A stretch of 10,994 nucleotides of DNA from Pseudomonadota bacterium (GCA_027296525.1 JAPUJA010000134.1:1-10994), one strand, 5' to 3'; numbered from the stretch's first letter, positions 1-5,662 are shown. A program made the numbers and translations. The notes: generated from the letters alone by a model not told the origin.

Positions 1-276
1 ATCCTCAAGGGCTGGCCGCTCCACTGGCTCATCATCGGCGGCTACGTCATCGTCGTGGCGATCACCTACGTGGCGCCCGACGAGATCATCGGGATCGCCT
101 ATGACGCGGGCGGGGTGACGACCTCGACCATCACCGTGCCCCTGCTCGCGGCGCTCGGGGTCGGCTTCGCGACCGTGATCCGCGGGCGCAATCCGATGAG
201 CGACGGCTTCGGCATGATCGCGCTCGCATGTATGACGCCGATCATCTTCGTCATGCTGTTCGGAATCCTCTTCTAA
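1..276 (+). CDS. DUF1538 membrane protein, C-terminal part (5' end outside window)
   Basis: The reading frame is open from base 1 and ends at TAA 274-276, giving the last 91 residues of an integral membrane protein. Two hydrophobic stretches flank the family's most recognisable segment, AYDAGGVTTSTITVPLLAAL (bases 97-156), followed by a GRNPMSDGFG loop. The same segment recurs almost unchanged in the next gene, so the two are paralogous subunits or a split tandem repeat. DUF1538 proteins are multi-spanning inner-membrane proteins. From memory, a paired DUF1538 system named UmpAB was reported as a two-component Na+(Li+,K+)/H+ antiporter in a Halomonas species; whether that applies here is inference. 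The next gene begins 11 bases after this stop, so the pair is surely co-transcribed. The true start and N-terminal domain cannot be seen. Confidence 0.85.
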   Translation: MLKGWPLHWLIIGGYVIVVAITYVAPDEIIGIAYDAGGVTTSTITVPLLAALGVGFATVIRGRNPMSDGFGMIALACMTPIIFVMLFGILF

Positions 277-287
277 GGGCGCGGGCG

Positions 288-1118
288 ATGGAACTCGGGA
301 AGCTCGTCGCCGATGCGCTGTTTCAGGTGGTGCTCGACGTCCTGCCGATCGTCGCGATCGTCTTCGTGTTCCAACTCTTTGTTCTGCGCAAGCGGCCGCC
401 CAATCTTCGTCGCGTGCTCGTGGGGACCGTCTATGTCGTGTTGGGCCTCGCGCTTTTCCTGATCGGTCTCGAAGAGGCGCTCTTTCCGATCGGACGGACC
501 ATGGCGCAGCAACTCACCGACCCCGCCTTCGTTTCTCCCGAGAGCGCGGGCGCGCTGGCCTTGGGTCTCGCCCAGTCGGTCCATTGGCAGGACTATTACT
601 GGGTCTATCTGTTCGCCGTCGCGATCGGCTTCGCCGCCACCGTTGCGGAGCCCTCGCTCATCGCCGTCGCGATCAAGGCCAATTCCGTCTCGGGCGGAAC
701 CGTGCGTTTCTGGGGATTGCGCCTCGCGGTCGCCGTCGGCGTCGCGATCGGCGTCGGGCTCGGGGCCTATCGGATCGTCGTGGGCCTCCCGCTCCACTAC
801 TTCCTGATCGGCGCCTATGCCCTGGTCCTGATGCAAACCGTGCTCGCCCGGTCGCGGGCGGCGACCAAGACCATCATCCCGCTTGCCTACGATTCCGGCG
901 GGGTGACGACCTCGACCGTGACCGTGCCGTTGCTGGTGGCGCTCGGCCTCGGCCTCGCCTCGACCATTCCGGGGCGCAGCCCCTTGATCGACGGTTTCGG
1001 GCTGATCGCCTTCGCGAGCGTCTTCCCGATCATCACCGTCTTGGCCTATGCCCAGCTCGGCGAGCGCCGCGCCCGCCGCAAGGCATCATCCACCGCAGGA
1101 GGAAAAGATGAGGTTTAA
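288..1118 (+). CDS. DUF1538 membrane protein, second subunit
   Basis: Encodes 276 residues from ATG 288. The same frame is open further upstream to an ATG at 228, but that start would lie inside the preceding gene, so 288 is preferred. The protein is strongly hydrophobic with several probable membrane spans: one near residues 15-32, one near 44-62, several from about 105 to 190, and more in the C-terminal part after residue 210. It carries the DUF1538 signature AYDSGGVTTSTVTVPLL at residues 200-216 and a GRSPLIDGFG loop, matching the upstream partner almost residue for residue. The C-terminus is basic and cytoplasmic in appearance. The stop overlaps the start of the P-II-like gene by 11 bases, implying translational coupling. 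Role inferred: one half of a two-subunit ion or small-solute transporter; substrate unknown. Confidence 0.85.
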   Translation: MELGKLVADALFQVVLDVLPIVAIVFVFQLFVLRKRPPNLRRVLVGTVYVVLGLALFLIGLEEALFPIGRTMAQQLTDPAFVSPESAGALALGLAQSVHWQDYYWVYLFAVAIGFAATVAEPSLIAVAIKANSVSGGTVRFWGLRLAVAVGVAIGVGLGAYRIVVGLPLHYFLIGAYALVLMQTVLARSRAATKTIIPLAYDSGGVTTSTVTVPLLVALGLGLASTIPGRSPLIDGFGLIAFASVFPIITVLAYAQLGERRARRKASSTAGGKDEV

Positions 1119-1458
1119 GCTGATCGTAGCCCTCGTCGACGACAGCGAAACGGAGGCCGTTTTGGAGGCCGGGCGCGAGGCCGGCGCCACCGGCGCCACG
1201 ATCGTGACCAGCTGTCGCGGCGAAGGCCTCGAGCGGGGCCGAACGTTTTTCGGCCTCGACCTCACCGGCCGTCGAGATATGCTTCTCTTCGTCGTCGAGG
1301 AGCACTTAAGCCGGGCGATTCTCGAACGGATCGCGACCGTCGGCGCCTTCGACGAGAAATCGGGGACCGGCATCGCGCTCCAGATCGACATCGAAGACGC
1401 CGTGGGCTTACGCCATCAGATCGAAACCATTCGGAGCGAAATCGAGGACCAAATATGA
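1108..1458 (+). CDS. Non-canonical P-II-like signalling protein
   Basis: Encodes 116 residues from ATG 1108, preceded by a strong AGGAGG (1097-1102). Length and layout fit the P-II (GlnB/GlnK) fold: a first beta strand KLIVALV, an ATGAT segment, a T-loop-like section around residues 36-55 (RGEGLERGRTFFG), a strand MLLFVVEE, and a C-terminal section with SGTGIALQIDIEDAVGL resembling the B- and C-loop region. The T-loop has no tyrosine where GlnB carries its uridylylated Tyr51, so GlnD-type control is unlikely. Canonical P-II proteins bind ATP/ADP and 2-oxoglutarate and act on transporters such as AmtB. Here the gene sits inside a transporter operon, overlapping the DUF1538 gene by 11 bases and the CBS gene by 4. 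I infer it gates the DUF1538 pair in response to a nucleotide or small ligand. Confidence 0.75.
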   Translation: MRFKLIVALVDDSETEAVLEAGREAGATGATIVTSCRGEGLERGRTFFGLDLTGRRDMLLFVVEEHLSRAILERIATVGAFDEKSGTGIALQIDIEDAVGLRHQIETIRSEIEDQI

Positions 1459-1880
1459 CCAAGGAAGACTACATCAAGGTGCGCCGGGTCATGACGCCGA
1501 TGCCGAAACCGATCGACGGCCTCGCGACGGTGCGCGAGGCGATCGCGAAGATGAAAGAGGCCAACATCCGCTCGCTCGTGATCGAGAAGCGTCATGAGGG
1601 CGATGAGTACGGCATGGTCGTCGTCTCGGACATCGCCAATGAGGTGATCGCGAAGGGCCGCTCGCTCGACCGCACGAACGTCTACGAAATCATGTCGAAA
1701 CCGGTGCTCACCCTAGACGCCGATATGGACATCAAATACGCCATTCGCCTCCTCGGCCGGTTCGGCCTGTCGCGCTGCCTCGTGGTCGATGACAACGAAC
1801 TCGCCGGGCTCGTCACCCTACGCGACATGGTCTTTCGTTACGTCGAGATCGACGACGAGAGTGGCGGCGAGCAGGCGTGA
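1455..1880 (+). CDS. Two-CBS-domain protein
   Basis: Encodes 141 residues. The ATG overlaps the stop of the P-II-like gene in an ATGA arrangement. Two CBS motifs make up nearly the whole protein. CBS1 spans about residues 9-66 (VMTPMPKPIDGLATVREAI, then NIRSLVI and GMVVVSDI). CBS2 spans about residues 77-131 (EIMSKPVLTL, IRLLGRFGLSRCLVVD, LAGLVTLRDM). There is no fused catalytic, DNA-binding or membrane domain. Such stand-alone CBS pairs usually bind adenine nucleotides (AMP, ATP, NAD or SAM) in the cleft between the domains and regulate a partner. As last gene of the DUF1538 - DUF1538 - P-II operon, it is probably a second energy- or nucleotide-sensing regulator of the membrane pair. Domain call certain, partner inferred. 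Confidence 0.88.
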   Translation: MTKEDYIKVRRVMTPMPKPIDGLATVREAIAKMKEANIRSLVIEKRHEGDEYGMVVVSDIANEVIAKGRSLDRTNVYEIMSKPVLTLDADMDIKYAIRLLGRFGLSRCLVVDDNELAGLVTLRDMVFRYVEIDDESGGEQA

Positions 1881-1916
1881 GCCGATGGCGAACGGTGTAG
1901 GGCGCAAAAACCTGAT

Positions 1917-1936
1917 CTGGCCTGTCATGCGGCCAG
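1917..1936 (+). terminator. Weak stem-loop after the DUF1538 operon
   Basis: CTGGCC at 1917-1922 and GGCCAG at 1931-1936 form a perfect 6-bp stem with an 8-base loop, 36 bases after the CBS-gene stop. No T-run follows, so intrinsic termination would be poor; it may only stabilise the 3' end or mark a Rho-dependent site. Confidence 0.25.
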
Positions 1937-2073
1937 TCCCTCCCATAAATTCCGTCCGGGGCAGAATAGCTCGCCATTTAGGGCGGTGCCTCGTAGCGTC
2001 GGGGCATGCACAAAATCCTTATTTCCCTACTCCATGGCGTTCTCGCAGGCTTCCGAAGTCAGCTCTTGAACGC

Positions 2074-2130
2074 GAAGCAGACATTGAGGGCCCAATGCCT
2101 TTACGTCCGCTTATGACCCGAAGCTGACGT
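2074..2130. repeat. Degenerate dispersed repeat with hairpin
   Basis: ACGTCCGCTT (2103-2112) and AAGCTGACGT (2121-2130) are inverted with 9 of 10 pairs and an 8-base loop. GAAGCAGACAT (2074-2084) is a degenerate direct copy of GAAGCTGACGT (2120-2130). The wording (GTCCGCTTATGACCC flanked by GCGGACRT-like arms) resembles a repeat scattered through non-coding regions of many rhizobial-type genomes, which is often mistranslated into peptides containing GHKRT. That link is from memory and could not be searched. Confidence 0.4.
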
Positions 2131-2396
2131 CGTTAAGCAACTGGGCCAGGTTGAGTTTCTGCTACGAATGGGCCCTTGATATGCGAGGTTGTGGTTGACT
2201 GGCCCGACCGGGCCTTGCCTAATTTCCTTATGATAGGTTCCTCTTCCTGTGAGGTAACATGCTTCACGTTGTGGCGCTCGCAATACTCCTTATCGCAGCC
2301 GGCTGTTATATGCCGCTGGTGGCCACTGAGTCTCGCTAGTCCTCCTTTCGGTCCTGGGTGCCTGAATGCGTCGAGTGGAATGAAAGGACACGTGCA

Positions 2397-2873
2397 ATGA
2401 TCGAGGTTTTAGGATCGGGCTTGGCCGGTGCAGTCCTGGTATTCGTCTTTGAGGTAGTTTTCTGGAGAAGTCGCCAAAAACGCAGGCGAGTGAACGGGAA
2501 CCTGGAGGCGTTGCGTGCCGAGATATCCTATTGCGGCGGATTGGCTCAAGGATTTTTAGAGGATAAAGTGAAGGCTCCCTTATATAGATTGCCGCATATC
2601 GTATACGAGAACTCGTTGCCTGTGTTATTTTCGGAAGGTGCCATTGATCAAGAACAAGTCTCAGAGTAGCTTGTCTTCTATCAAGGCGTGAACACGTTCA
2701 ATCGTGGACTTGATCTTGCTGACAGAAGAAGAATTGAGGGCAACGATAAAGCGTTAGACAAAGAGGTTGAGCGCAATATGGATAAAGCCCAGAAGATAGC
2801 TGCCCCGGATGGTGGGATTTATAAGAAAGCACTCCGCATGGCGGAGCAAAAATACAATTGGTGGCAGTTCTAA
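2397..2873 (+). pseudogene. Membrane-anchored protein of unknown function, broken by one in-frame TAG
   Basis: ATG 2397 follows an AAAGGA Shine-Dalgarno (2382-2387). The frame runs 90 codons to TAG at 2667-2669 and then, without any frame change, 67 more codons to TAA 2871-2873. Read as one protein it is about 158 residues: an N-terminal membrane anchor (about residues 8-23, SGLAGAVLVFVFEVVF), a basic stop-transfer stretch (RSRQKRRR), then a soluble, largely helical, charged domain ending in KYNWWQF. The sequence after the TAG (LVFYQGVNTFNRGLDLADRR) continues a plausible helix, so the TAG most simply arose from TGG or CAG. I do not recognise the family. Codon use is less GC-biased than the neighbours (for example a run of TTATATAGA), pointing to foreign origin. 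A truncated 90-residue product could still be made. Confidence 0.6.
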
Positions 2874-3110
2874 TCGCTAGCAACCCTAATCCCCCGAACA
2901 TCATGCAAAGGTTTCGCGGCTATTCCCCTCCTCCGCCGGACGAGATCAAGGATTGCAGAAGTTCAACACCATGGCGAGGTCGCCTTTTGGCTAAAGGCGG
3001 ACGTTCAAGGGACCTAGTTTCAGTGCCCGCTCCTGTCTTAGAAGCAGACTTATGGAACGGGGGCGACCGCGCCTGTCCCAACCTTAATGAGTAGGCGTCC
3101 TAGCAATTAG
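2874..3110. other. Non-coding stretch, probable decayed DNA
   Basis: No supported gene. An open frame on the + strand across 2858-3094 is proline-rich and arginine-rich, has no ribosome-binding site and resembles no protein family I know. The segment 2993-3055 contains GGCGGACGTTC and GAAGCAGACTTATGG, words like those in the repeat at 2074-2130, so it may be a second worn copy. Confidence 0.4.
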
Positions 3111-3233
3111 ACGGCTTTCTCGTCAGCGACCATAATTCGGGAACGAAATGGCTCAAAGCCGGAAGTCAACGTGGCCGTCGATGCGGCGATCGAGGCGTTG
3201 AGCGAGCGTTATTTGACCCGCAAGGTCGGCTGA
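3111..3233 (+). pseudogene. Possible 3' remnant of a host gene
   Basis: An open frame follows a stop at 3108-3110 and ends at TGA 3231-3233. Its last 20 codons (VDAAIEALSERYLTRKVG region, 3171-3230) have the GC-ending codon use of the flanking chromosome, whereas the sequence just upstream does not. There is no start codon with a ribosome-binding site. I do not recognise the product. It may be the tail of a gene whose front was lost when the lower-GC segment arrived; equally it may be chance. Confidence 0.25.
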
Positions 3234-3237
3234 ACGG

Positions 3238-3257
3238 CGAAAAGCGCGAGCGCTCTG
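3238..3257 (-). terminator. Candidate terminator downstream of the DegP-type gene
   Basis: Read on the minus strand, AGAGCG and CGCTTT pair around a CTCG tetraloop and the 3' arm runs into TTTTC. It lies about 18 bases after the protease stop. The stem is short and its T-run partly belongs to the arm, so the call is tentative. Confidence 0.35.
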
Positions 3258-3273
3258 CCGTCGCGGAAGGCGG

Positions 3274-4656
3274 TCAGTGGATGAGCAGGAAGTGGGCCCA
3301 TTCGCCGCGACGAATGTTGAGCAGGAGGGAATCGCTCGCGTCGGCGATTTCGAGCAGTTCCTCGGGCATCGTCACCGGCTTCTTGTTGACCGACAAGATA
3401 ACGTCGCCGGCCTTCAAACCCGCCCGCGCGGCGGCGCTGTCGGGATCGACCGCAAGGACCAAGACGCCTTCCACCGTACCGTAGAGAGACGATCCCGGTT
3501 CGATCGTACCCAGCGTTGCGCCCTTGAGCCGCGGGTTCGTCTCATCGGGGGACCGCGCCGCCTGCTGGACCCGCTCGACCGGCTCGCCCACCTGGGCGGT
3601 GATGGTGATCTCTTCGCCGTTTCGCGTGACGGTGAGCTCGACGACGTCGCCCACGCGCTTGAGCCCGATCTTATTGCGAAGGTCGGAAGCGTTGCGCACC
3701 GGCCGGCCGTCCACGGACGTTACGATGTCGCCGGTCTGGAGGCCCGCCGCCTCGGCCGCCGAGCCCGGCACGACCCGGGTCACGAGGGCGCCGTCCAGGG
3801 CATCGACGCCGAAGGCCTCGGCGAGGTCGTGGTCGAGGTCTTGGATGTTGATGCCGAGTAGGCCGCGTTGGACTTCGCCGAACTCGACGAGTTGTTCCAT
3901 GATTTGATGGGCCATGTTGATGGGAATGGCGAATCCGATGCCGATATTCCCGCCCCTGCCGAGGATTGCCGTGTTGATGCCGATAAGCTCGCCGCGCAGA
4001 TTGACCAGCGCGCCGCCCGAGTTGCCCGGATTGATGGAGGCGTCGGTCTGGATGAAGTCTTCATAGCCCTCGATGCCGAGGCCCGTGCGTCCAAGCGCGC
4101 TCACGATGCCCAACGTCACGGTGTGACTCAGCCCGAAGGGATTGCCCATGGCGACCACGAAATCGCCGACCCGCAACGCTTCGGAATCGCCGATCGGCAG
4201 CGCCGTGAGATTGTCCGGCTCGATTTTAAGCACGGCCACGTCGGTCTCCGAGTCGGCGCCGACGAGCTCGGCCTCGAATCGCCGCTTGTCCTTGAATATG
4301 ACGACGATCTCGTCGGCGTTGGCAACCACATGGCTGTTCGTGATGACATAGCCATTCTCCGCGTCGACGACGACGCCCGAGCCCACGCTCTGGGTTTCGC
4401 GCTCTATCGGGCCCTCGGGCAGACCGAAGAAACGCCGGAAGAACGGATCGTTGAAGAGAGGATTCTGCTGGATCTCGACGTGCCCCTTGGTCGCGATGTT
4501 CACGACGCCGGGCGCGATTTTTTCCACGACCGGAGCGAGGCTCGGCAGTTCGACGCCGCCGACCTCGGCGGGCGGATTGGTGTCGGCTCGCGCACCGACG
4601 GCTGCCAGGGCGAAGAGCCCGGCGGAGAGGAGGGCGATCACGAATCGTCCCGGCAT
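3274..4656 (-). CDS. DegP/HtrA-type periplasmic serine endoprotease (Do family)
   Basis: Encodes 460 residues. The open frame extends to 4800, but ATG 4656 has an ideal AAGGAGAG seven bases upstream and begins a clear signal peptide (MPGRFVIALLSAGLFALAAV, predicted cut after ARA, residue 24), so the longer start is rejected. The trypsin-like domain spans about residues 36-250 with the complete catalytic triad: His109 in TNSHVV, Asp139 in SETDVAVLKI and Ser213 in NPGNSGGAL. Two PDZ domains follow (about 265-355, with RGLLGINIQ and GLQTGDIVTSVDG; about 378-455, with AGLKAGDVILSVN), the usual DegP/DegQ layout and length. It degrades or chaperones misfolded periplasmic proteins, with PDZ domains binding substrate C-termini. 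It lies 218 bases downstream of hsp20 on the same strand, a stress-protein neighbourhood, though a hairpin between them suggests partly separate transcription. Confidence 0.95.
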   Translation of the reverse strand: MPGRFVIALLSAGLFALAAVGARADTNPPAEVGGVELPSLAPVVEKIAPGVVNIATKGHVEIQQNPLFNDPFFRRFFGLPEGPIERETQSVGSGVVVDAENGYVITNSHVVANADEIVVIFKDKRRFEAELVGADSETDVAVLKIEPDNLTALPIGDSEALRVGDFVVAMGNPFGLSHTVTLGIVSALGRTGLGIEGYEDFIQTDASINPGNSGGALVNLRGELIGINTAILGRGGNIGIGFAIPINMAHQIMEQLVEFGEVQRGLLGINIQDLDHDLAEAFGVDALDGALVTRVVPGSAAEAAGLQTGDIVTSVDGRPVRNASDLRNKIGLKRVGDVVELTVTRNGEEITITAQVGEPVERVQQAARSPDETNPRLKGATLGTIEPGSSLYGTVEGVLVLAVDPDSAAARAGLKAGDVILSVNKKPVTMPEELLEIADASDSLLLNIRRGEWAHFLLIH

Positions 4657-4706
4657 GAATCTCTCCTTTCGGGGCATGGGACTAAAGCGCGGGGTTTGGC
4701 GCAGGG

Positions 4707-4736
4707 TTATTCTCAATTTCTTTCCGACTATCACAA
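4707..4736 (-). promoter_or_regulatory. Possible promoter for the protease gene
   Basis: On the minus strand TTGTGA (4736-4731) and GAATAA (4712-4707) are separated by 18 bases, about 50 bases upstream of ATG 4656. Both hexamers are imperfect sigma-70 boxes; the surrounding A-rich run is unusual in this GC-rich region. Tentative. Confidence 0.3.
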
Positions 4737-4804
4737 GTCTTTTTCTGCGCCCGCGGAAAGAGATGTGGAGCGGAGGCGATACAGCGCGGGCCAAAGGCAA
4801 GCGA

Positions 4805-4840
4805 GAGCCAGCACGGCTTTCATCTGGGCCGTGCCGGCTC
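4805..4840 (-). terminator. Strong hairpin between hsp20 and the protease gene
   Basis: Arms 4805-4817 and 4828-4840 pair over 13 bp (12 Watson-Crick plus one G-U in the minus-strand transcript) around a 10-base loop, 35 bases beyond the hsp20 stop. There is no proper T-run after it (TCGCTTGCCTTT), so it may attenuate rather than fully stop readthrough into the protease gene, or protect the hsp20 3' end. Confidence 0.5.
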
Positions 4841-4874
4841 CTGGGGTTCGTCGCGCGCGGCGGCGCGATGAATT

Positions 4875-5339
4875 TTACGCCGCCTCGCTCTTGATCGCCT
4901 TGGCCTCGCCGCCGGAGCTCTGGATCTCGATTCGCCGGGGCCTCATCGCCTCGGGCACCTCGACGGTGAGATCGATCGTGAGCAGGCCATTTCGAAGCTC
5001 GGCGCCCGTGGTCTTCACATGGTCCGCGAGCTGAAAGCGGCGCTCGAAGGAGCGGGCGGCGATGCCGTGATAGAGGTAGCCGCCGCTCTTCTCAGCGCCG
5101 TCGGGCTTCTTACCCGCCACGGTCAACAGGTTCTCCTGGGAGGTGACCTGGAGCTCGTCTTCGCTGAATCCCGCGATCGCCATGGTCACGCGGTAACGGT
5201 GTTCGCCCAGCTTTTCGATGTCGTAGGGCGGGTAGGACGATATGCCCTCATCGGAATTGAAGGCAGCGTCGAACAGCCGGTTGAACCGGTCGAAGCCGAC
5301 CGTCGAACGGAATAGTGGAGACAAATCGAATGCTTGCAT
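4875..5339 (-). CDS. Hsp20 family small heat-shock protein (IbpA-like)
   Basis: Encodes 154 residues from ATG 5339, with AAGGAGG at 5356-5350. The frame is open further upstream, but only this start has the Shine-Dalgarno and the typical sHSP opening (FDLSPLFRSTVGFDRFNRLF). The alpha-crystallin domain covers about residues 38-135 (YPPYDIEKLGEHRYRVTMAI, then SFERRFQLADHVKTTGAELR and GLLTIDL). A C-terminal I-x-I motif (Ile137-Glu-Ile139) is present; this normally docks into neighbouring subunits to build the large oligomer. The protein is an ATP-independent holdase that binds unfolding cytosolic proteins and passes them to DnaK/ClpB. Control is unusually legible: an RpoH-type promoter and a ROSE-like RNA thermometer lie in the leader, so both transcription and translation should rise with temperature. 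Confidence 0.95.
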   Translation of the reverse strand: MQAFDLSPLFRSTVGFDRFNRLFDAAFNSDEGISSYPPYDIEKLGEHRYRVTMAIAGFSEDELQVTSQENLLTVAGKKPDGAEKSGGYLYHGIAARSFERRFQLADHVKTTGAELRNGLLTIDLTVEVPEAMRPRRIEIQSSGGEAKAIKSEAA

Positions 5340-5342
5340 GGT

Positions 5343-5402
5343 GTCATATCCTCCTTTTGAGCGACATGAACGCACGCGGCCCGCATCGAAGCCAAGCCGC
5401 GC
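5343..5402 (-). promoter_or_regulatory. ROSE-like RNA thermometer in the hsp20 5' leader
   Basis: In the minus-strand RNA, the arm at 5371-5359 pairs with 5353-5343 around an AAAAG loop. Pairs run G5371-C5343, U5370-A5344, bulged U5369, then C5368-G5345 through C5363-G5350 with one G-U, bulged G5362, then CUC-GAG. The bulged G lies inside UCGCU opposite AGGA of the Shine-Dalgarno, which is exactly the U(U/C)GCU/AGGA signature of ROSE elements. A second hairpin just upstream (arms 5402-5396 and 5380-5374, 7 bp with one G-U) gives the multi-hairpin layout these elements have. ROSE thermometers are known from rhizobial sHSP genes: the hairpin melts on heating and frees the ribosome site. The assignment here is by eye, without folding software. 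Confidence 0.7.
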
Positions 5403-5452
5403 CGGTCCTTCAAAATGCGCCGGATCCCACTTCGAGGCCTCCGACGACCCAG

Positions 5453-5480
5453 ATATGGGCGACCTTTTGGAGCTTTCAAG
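5453..5480 (-). promoter_or_regulatory. RpoH (sigma-32)-type promoter of hsp20
   Basis: On the minus strand CTTGAAA (5480-5474) and CCCATAT (5459-5453) are spaced by 14 bases, close to the sigma-32 consensus CTTGAAA-N11-16-CCCCATNT. Transcription would begin near 5446, giving a leader of about 105 bases, the right size to include the ROSE-like hairpins. Its -35 box lies in one arm of an 8-bp inverted repeat. Confidence 0.65.
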
Positions 5481-5498
5481 GAGATTTCGGCCTTGAAA
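5474..5498. repeat. Perfect 8-9-8 inverted repeat over the hsp20 -35 box
   Basis: TTTCAAGG (5474-5481) and CCTTGAAA (5491-5498) are perfectly inverted around 9 bases. The left arm is the -35 element of the hsp20 promoter. The geometry is that of CIRCE (arms of 9, spacer of 9) but the sequence is not CIRCE. It may be a repressor site, or a paired RpoH -35 box facing each way. Confidence 0.5.
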
Positions 5499-5536
5499 AC
5501 GGCGCCCGGGCACCAGGCCTCCCCGGCCGACTCGGG

Positions 5537-5552
5537 AAGGGGGCGGGAGGAA
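5537..5552 (+). repeat. 16-bp direct repeat, copy 1
   Basis: AAGGGGGCGGGAGGAA occurs here and again, identically, at 5721-5736. Copy 2 holds the ribosome-binding site of the deacetylase-like gene. Copy 1 stands 4 bases before a TTG at 5557 that opens a 61-codon frame ending exactly at the deacetylase start. Confidence 0.8.
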
Positions 5553-5579
5553 CGGTTTGACCCTAATGGCCATCGGGAG

Positions 5580-5619
5580 ACGGTCGCATCACGCAATTTG
5601 CGACCGTGTTGCGACCGTG
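5580..5619. promoter_or_regulatory. Operator-like cluster of three half-sites
   Basis: TTGCGACCGTG is repeated in tandem at 5598-5608 and 5609-5619. The inverse, ACGGTCGCA, lies at 5580-5588 and forms a 9-bp inverted repeat with 5599-5607. Within it CGCAATTTGCG (5593-5603) is a perfect 5-1-5 palindrome. Three copies of one half-site, two direct and one inverted, ahead of the deacetylase-like gene look like a binding site for a dimeric regulator. No regulator gene is visible nearby. Confidence 0.5.
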
Positions 5620-5662
5620 AATTTGCCTCCTGTCCAGGCGGCATCGAAAAATTCGGGCCGTT

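Larger units (their letters stand above)
1881..2396. other. Non-coding, lower-GC stretch with degenerate repeat
   Basis: I see no credible gene on either strand: the short open frames here lack ribosome-binding sites and protein-like composition. Base composition and word use differ from the flanking operons. The only structured element is the inverted/direct repeat at 2074-2130, listed separately. The block together with 2397-3110 looks like decayed acquired DNA. Confidence 0.55.

Noticed and set aside
1881..3273. Transposase, integrase, tRNA attachment site or CRISPR in the lower-GC region
   Set aside because: I looked for catalytic-motif fragments, tRNA-like folds and regularly spaced repeats and found none that hold up.
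4657..4800. Longer protease start at 4800 or the Met at 4677
   Set aside because: Both would put a charged, non-signal stretch before the signal peptide; ATG 4656 has the strong ribosome site.
3868..5034. 388-codon open frame on the + strand opposite the protease gene and hsp20
   Set aside because: It is antisense to two genes with complete catalytic or domain motifs; its His/Asp/Arg-rich translation is typical of GC-rich antisense frames.
5491..5519. Second RpoH promoter on the + strand toward the deacetylase-like gene, starting from CTTGAAA at 5492-5498
   Set aside because: At the proper spacing the sequence is CCAGGCC, not a -10 box.
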